Positions 61,334 through 64,000 of a stretch of 64,000 nucleotides of DNA are shown in pieces. Under the pieces are notes generated by a model that saw only the letters and a list, made by a program, of their open reading frames with translations, did not search any database and had not been told where the DNA came from. Source of the DNA: CAYPJE01 sp964410945 (lineage in GTDB: Bacteria; Fidelibacterota; Marinisomatia; Marinisomatales; TCS56); contig CAYPJE010000012.1 of NCBI GenBank assembly GCA_964410945.1, positions 7,943 through 71,942 on the forward strand, read 5' to 3'. Position 1 is the stretch's first letter, and each line of letters starts with the position of its first letter. Both the position numbers and the translations under genes were made by a program.

Positions 61334-63562
61334 ATGAACAATTCTAAATATTACTCGATTGCCCTTCTTTCATTATCACTGCTGGGACTGGAACTGATCT
61401 GGACCAGGATTTTCTCGGCGGAATATTTCTATACCTTTGCCTTCCTGATCCTTTCCCTGGCCGTTTTGGGCCTGGGGCTGGGAGCCCTTTTAATCAGGCT
61501 TTTTCCTTCCTTGGACGGCAAACACAGCCTGGGAATTCTAATTTCGCTGGTGGGACTGCTGACCCTGACCGGACCGCCCCTGGTATTGAAACTGGGATTG
61601 AATTTCCCCGACCTGTTCCACAGCTGGGCCATGGTGGGGAAACTGGTTTTGACCGTAGTAATACTCAGCTCAACTTATCTCTGTGGCGGGATGGCCCTGG
61701 CCCTGCTGTTCAAGCGCAATTCCGATGACATGCCCCGGCTGTACATGGCCGACCTTCTGGGTGCCAGCAGCGGTGTAATCTTCGCCGTCATTCTGATGAA
61801 CCTGTTTGGTACTCCGCTGGCTGCGTTCCTGATTGCCCTGCCCGTCCTGCTGGCGGCGGTAATTGAAAGCCGGGGAGCCTGGAAAGCCCTGCCCCTGGTT
61901 TTAAGCGCCGCCATGGTAATCATGGGCGGACAGACCGACAGCCTGCTCAAATCCGGGAAACCAGACCGTGCTCCGGTGATCTACTCCCACTGGGATGCCC
62001 AGTCCAAGGTTAAAATCTTCGAATTCGATGAGAATTATTATGGATTGAATATTGATAATGTGGCCAATTCACCGGTGTATAAATTCGATGGGGACTGGAA
62101 TAAGCCCGACTCCCTGTTATTTGAATTCGGGATTCCGGTTGAGTGGCTGATCAACAGGTTCGATGATTGTTCGTTCCTGTCACTGGGTGCCGGAGGCGGC
62201 ACCGACGTGCTCCAAGCCCTCCAGTATGGGGCCACCGATGTCCATGCCGTGGAGGTGATCGGCCATATCAATGATATGATGATCGATGGCGAATTGACCG
62301 AATTCAGCGGCAATCTATATAACGATCCCCGGGTAACGGTGGCCACCGAGGACGCACGGGCCTATGTCCGCAAGTACGAAGGTTACTTCGATATAATTTA
62401 CTCCCTCAGTTCCAACACTTTCGCCGCCCTGGCTTCGGGCTCGTTTGCCATGGCGGAGAGTTACCTGTTCACCACCGAAGCCTTCCGCGATTACTGGAAG
62501 GCCCTCTCCCCCGAGGGTTTCCTGATGATGGAACACCAGTTCTACATGCCCCGCCTTGTGTCGGAGGTTCGTGATGCCCTGGCCGTGGAAGGGATTCAGA
62601 ATCCTGAACAGCATTTTGCGGTTTACAACCTGCCCCAACTGCGACGCAATGCCATCCTGGTATCCAAGCAGCCCCTTACCGATGAAATTCGTTACAATGC
62701 CATCTACGAACTGTCGCAGGAAAACTACAGTTATATCCATCTGCTGTATCCGGCCCCGGATTCCACTGCCGACAATTTGATCAATCAGATTGTGTTAAAC
62801 GGCTGGCAGGCCGAGCAGGATTCGGCCCGGGTGAATATTTCACCCGCCACCGACAACCGGCCTTTCGTGGCCCAGATGGGTCTGTGGAAAAATCTGAATG
62901 GCAAGTCCTTTGAGCGGGTGCTACCATACGAGTTCTACGGCTTCCCGCTCTCGAAACTGCTGATCCTGATCATCCTGGCGGTGGTGACGGTAATTATCCT
63001 GCCGCTGAATCTGCTGCCTTATATCTTCAGTAAGGAAAAATTGAAAGCCAGACCCTGGCTGTACTTCTTCCTGATCGGGGCGGCCTTCATGGCCCTGGAG
63101 GTAGTGCTGATCCAGAAATACACCCTGTTCGTGGGCCCATCGGTCTACAGCCTGATCGCCATCCTGCTGGCCCTTCTGGTCGGATCGGGCCTGGGCAGCC
63201 GGGCCTCCGGGCATTACAAGACCTGGACGCCCTTCCTGGCGATCGCCGGCTGGATCGCGCTGGAAATCTTGTTTCTCGGCCCGCTCACCGGTTGGCTGGC
63301 AGCCCTGCCGCTGTTCATCCGATTGCTGGTTACCGTTATCCTGATCCTGCCCCTGGGATTCTTCATGGGCATGCCCTTTCCCAAGGGCGCGGCCAAGGTC
63401 GGGAAACTGATCGACTGGGGCTTTGCCGTCAATGGCGCCGCTTCGGTGATCGGTTCGGTGATAGTGCTGCTGGTGGCCTTCGCCTGGGGTTACGTAGCGG
63501 CCCTGCTGCTGACAGCGGTACTCTACCTGCTGGCGGGGTGGTTGTTGGCTAATACAAATTAA
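61334..63562 (+). CDS. Polytopic membrane protein with spermidine-synthase-like domain
   Basis: 742 residues. About six N-terminal membrane segments (1-205), a soluble Rossmann methyltransferase-like domain (about 215-510) with the nucleotide motif LSLGAGGGTDVLQAL and acidic AVEVIGHI, and about six to eight C-terminal membrane segments (from ~540). The layout is that of membrane-embedded spermine/spermidine-synthase-like proteins. The loop that holds the catalytic Asp in real spermidine synthases (typically DSTDP) reads YSLSSNTFAALASG here, so spermidine synthesis is unlikely. A role in transport or in modifying a lipid-linked substrate is possible but unproven. Starts 98 bases after the GH13 gene. 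Confidence 0.82.
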   Translation: MNNSKYYSIALLSLSLLGLELIWTRIFSAEYFYTFAFLILSLAVLGLGLGALLIRLFPSLDGKHSLGILISLVGLLTLTGPPLVLKLGLNFPDLFHSWAMVGKLVLTVVILSSTYLCGGMALALLFKRNSDDMPRLYMADLLGASSGVIFAVILMNLFGTPLAAFLIALPVLLAAVIESRGAWKALPLVLSAAMVIMGGQTDSLLKSGKPDRAPVIYSHWDAQSKVKIFEFDENYYGLNIDNVANSPVYKFDGDWNKPDSLLFEFGIPVEWLINRFDDCSFLSLGAGGGTDVLQALQYGATDVHAVEVIGHINDMMIDGELTEFSGNLYNDPRVTVATEDARAYVRKYEGYFDIIYSLSSNTFAALASGSFAMAESYLFTTEAFRDYWKALSPEGFLMMEHQFYMPRLVSEVRDALAVEGIQNPEQHFAVYNLPQLRRNAILVSKQPLTDEIRYNAIYELSQENYSYIHLLYPAPDSTADNLINQIVLNGWQAEQDSARVNISPATDNRPFVAQMGLWKNLNGKSFERVLPYEFYGFPLSKLLILIILAVVTVIILPLNLLPYIFSKEKLKARPWLYFFLIGAAFMALEVVLIQKYTLFVGPSVYSLIAILLALLVGSGLGSRASGHYKTWTPFLAIAGWIALEILFLGPLTGWLAALPLFIRLLVTVILILPLGFFMGMPFPKGAAKVGKLIDWGFAVNGAASVIGSVIVLLVAFAWGYVAALLLTAVLYLLAGWLLANTN

Positions 63563-63570
63563 TTTCTGGT

Positions 63571-63604
63571 TTGTAGGGACAAGATTCAAATCTTGTCCCT
63601 ACAA
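63571..63604. repeat. Perfect 16-bp palindrome (GGGACAAG type) between convergent genes
   Basis: TTGTAGGGACAAGATT (63571-63586) and AATCTTGTCCCTACAA (63589-63604) with a 2-base centre. It lies nine bases after one stop and 53 bases before the convergent T9SS gene's stop, so it could end transcription in both directions. The same sequence type is known as a dispersed palindrome in environmental genomes (general recollection, not checked). Confidence 0.65.
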
Positions 63605-63656
63605 CGTATAATATAACCTCCCAGGTCTTGCCCGGTGATCTGAAAGGATTTTTGAT

Positions 63657-64000
63657 TCATTTAATCAATACCATTTTGCAGGTTTCTCCATAATCGCCAG
63701 CCTGCATCTGATAGAAGTATATACCGCTCCCTACCGGTTGACCAATACTATCGGTGCCGTCCCAAATTATTGATTTATTTCCCGGATCTTCAACCTGCTC
63801 CACTAACGTATCCACCAGTTTCCCAAGTACGTTATAAACATTAATTGTAACCAATGTTTGTTCAGGTAAATCATATTGGATAGTCGTTGCCGGGTTGAAG
63901 GGATTAGGGTAATTAGAATAGAGATTATATCTGACCGGGATCACCGGTTGTGATTTAGTTATATCTACATCGAGAATGATTTCACCCAACTGACCTTCGG
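63657..64000 (-). CDS. T9SS-sorted protein, C-terminal part only (partial)
   Basis: The reading frame is open to the window edge, so only the last ~114 residues are visible. They consist of the type A T9SS sorting domain: NLYSNYPNPFNPATTIQYDL, INVYNVLGKLVDTL, WDGTDSIGQPVGSGIYFYQM and the basic end MVLIK. The cargo domain lies beyond the window. It confirms that T9SS cargo is encoded at more than one place in this genome. Confidence 0.88.
   Translation of the reverse strand, partial: EGQLGEIILDVDITKSQPVIPVRYNLYSNYPNPFNPATTIQYDLPEQTLVTINVYNVLGKLVDTLVEQVEDPGNKSIIWDGTDSIGQPVGSGIYFYQMQAGDYGETCKMVLIK

Overview
The window is a 64 kb bacterial chromosome segment of intermediate GC. It most likely comes from a member of the Fibrobacteres-Chlorobi-Bacteroidetes (FCB) superphylum, such as Marinimicrobia, Calditrichota, KSB1 or an Ignavibacteria relative. 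The evidence is several proteins ending in the NYPNPFNP-type type IX secretion (T9SS) sorting domain, a PorV/PorQ-family outer-membrane protein, TonB-dependent and carboxypeptidase-regulatory-like domains, and Reg_prop/Y_Y_Y hybrid sensors. The exact phylum is inference; no rRNA or other marker gene is present. No rRNA, tRNA, CRISPR array or intact insertion sequence was seen.

Layout. 1-2460 (-): 5' part of a PAS/GAF sensory protein with a degenerate receiver domain. 2961-15608 (+): a complete branched-chain amino acid operon (ilvD-ilvB-ilvN-ilvC-leuB-leuA-leuC-leuD-cimA-ilvE), preceded by a 45-residue leader peptide packed with Leu/Val/Ile codons and by alternative RNA stems. cimA with leuBCD gives a threonine-independent route to isoleucine. 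15691-19281: a long-chain acyl-CoA synthetase, a YgjP-like metallopeptidase and a MobA-like nucleotidyltransferase. 19287-26393 (-): a six-gene operon with adaptor, ABC ATPase, two MacB/FtsX-type permeases, an NtrC-type regulator and its histidine kinase. It has a sigma54-like promoter and an upstream palindrome. 26530-32914 (-): two large hybrid sensor kinases, the second with another sigma54-like promoter. 33090-45270 (-): six adjacent genes for the cell surface: two T9SS-type cargo proteins, a lipoprotein, a TonB-dependent receptor, a PorV-like protein and an NHL-propeller lipoprotein.

45400-48875: a 4Fe-4S protein and a cysteine desulfurase-selenophosphate synthetase fusion. 48876-52878 is a repeat-rich accessory stretch with a decayed Phd/ParE toxin-antitoxin pair, small hypothetical genes (one DUF3024) and an exported endonuclease/exonuclease/phosphatase-fold protein. 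Two diverged copies of a ~90 bp repeat flank it. 52879-63562: an ATP-cone/uridine-kinase-like protein, lgt, a penicillin-acylase family hydrolase, a large GH13 protein and a membrane protein with a spermidine-synthase-like domain. The window ends inside another T9SS cargo gene.

Most notable points: the branched-chain amino acid leader/attenuator candidate, the self-regulated sigma54 efflux operon, the PorV/TonB-receptor/T9SS-cargo operon, the NifS-SelD fusion and the decayed toxin-antitoxin pair between repeats.
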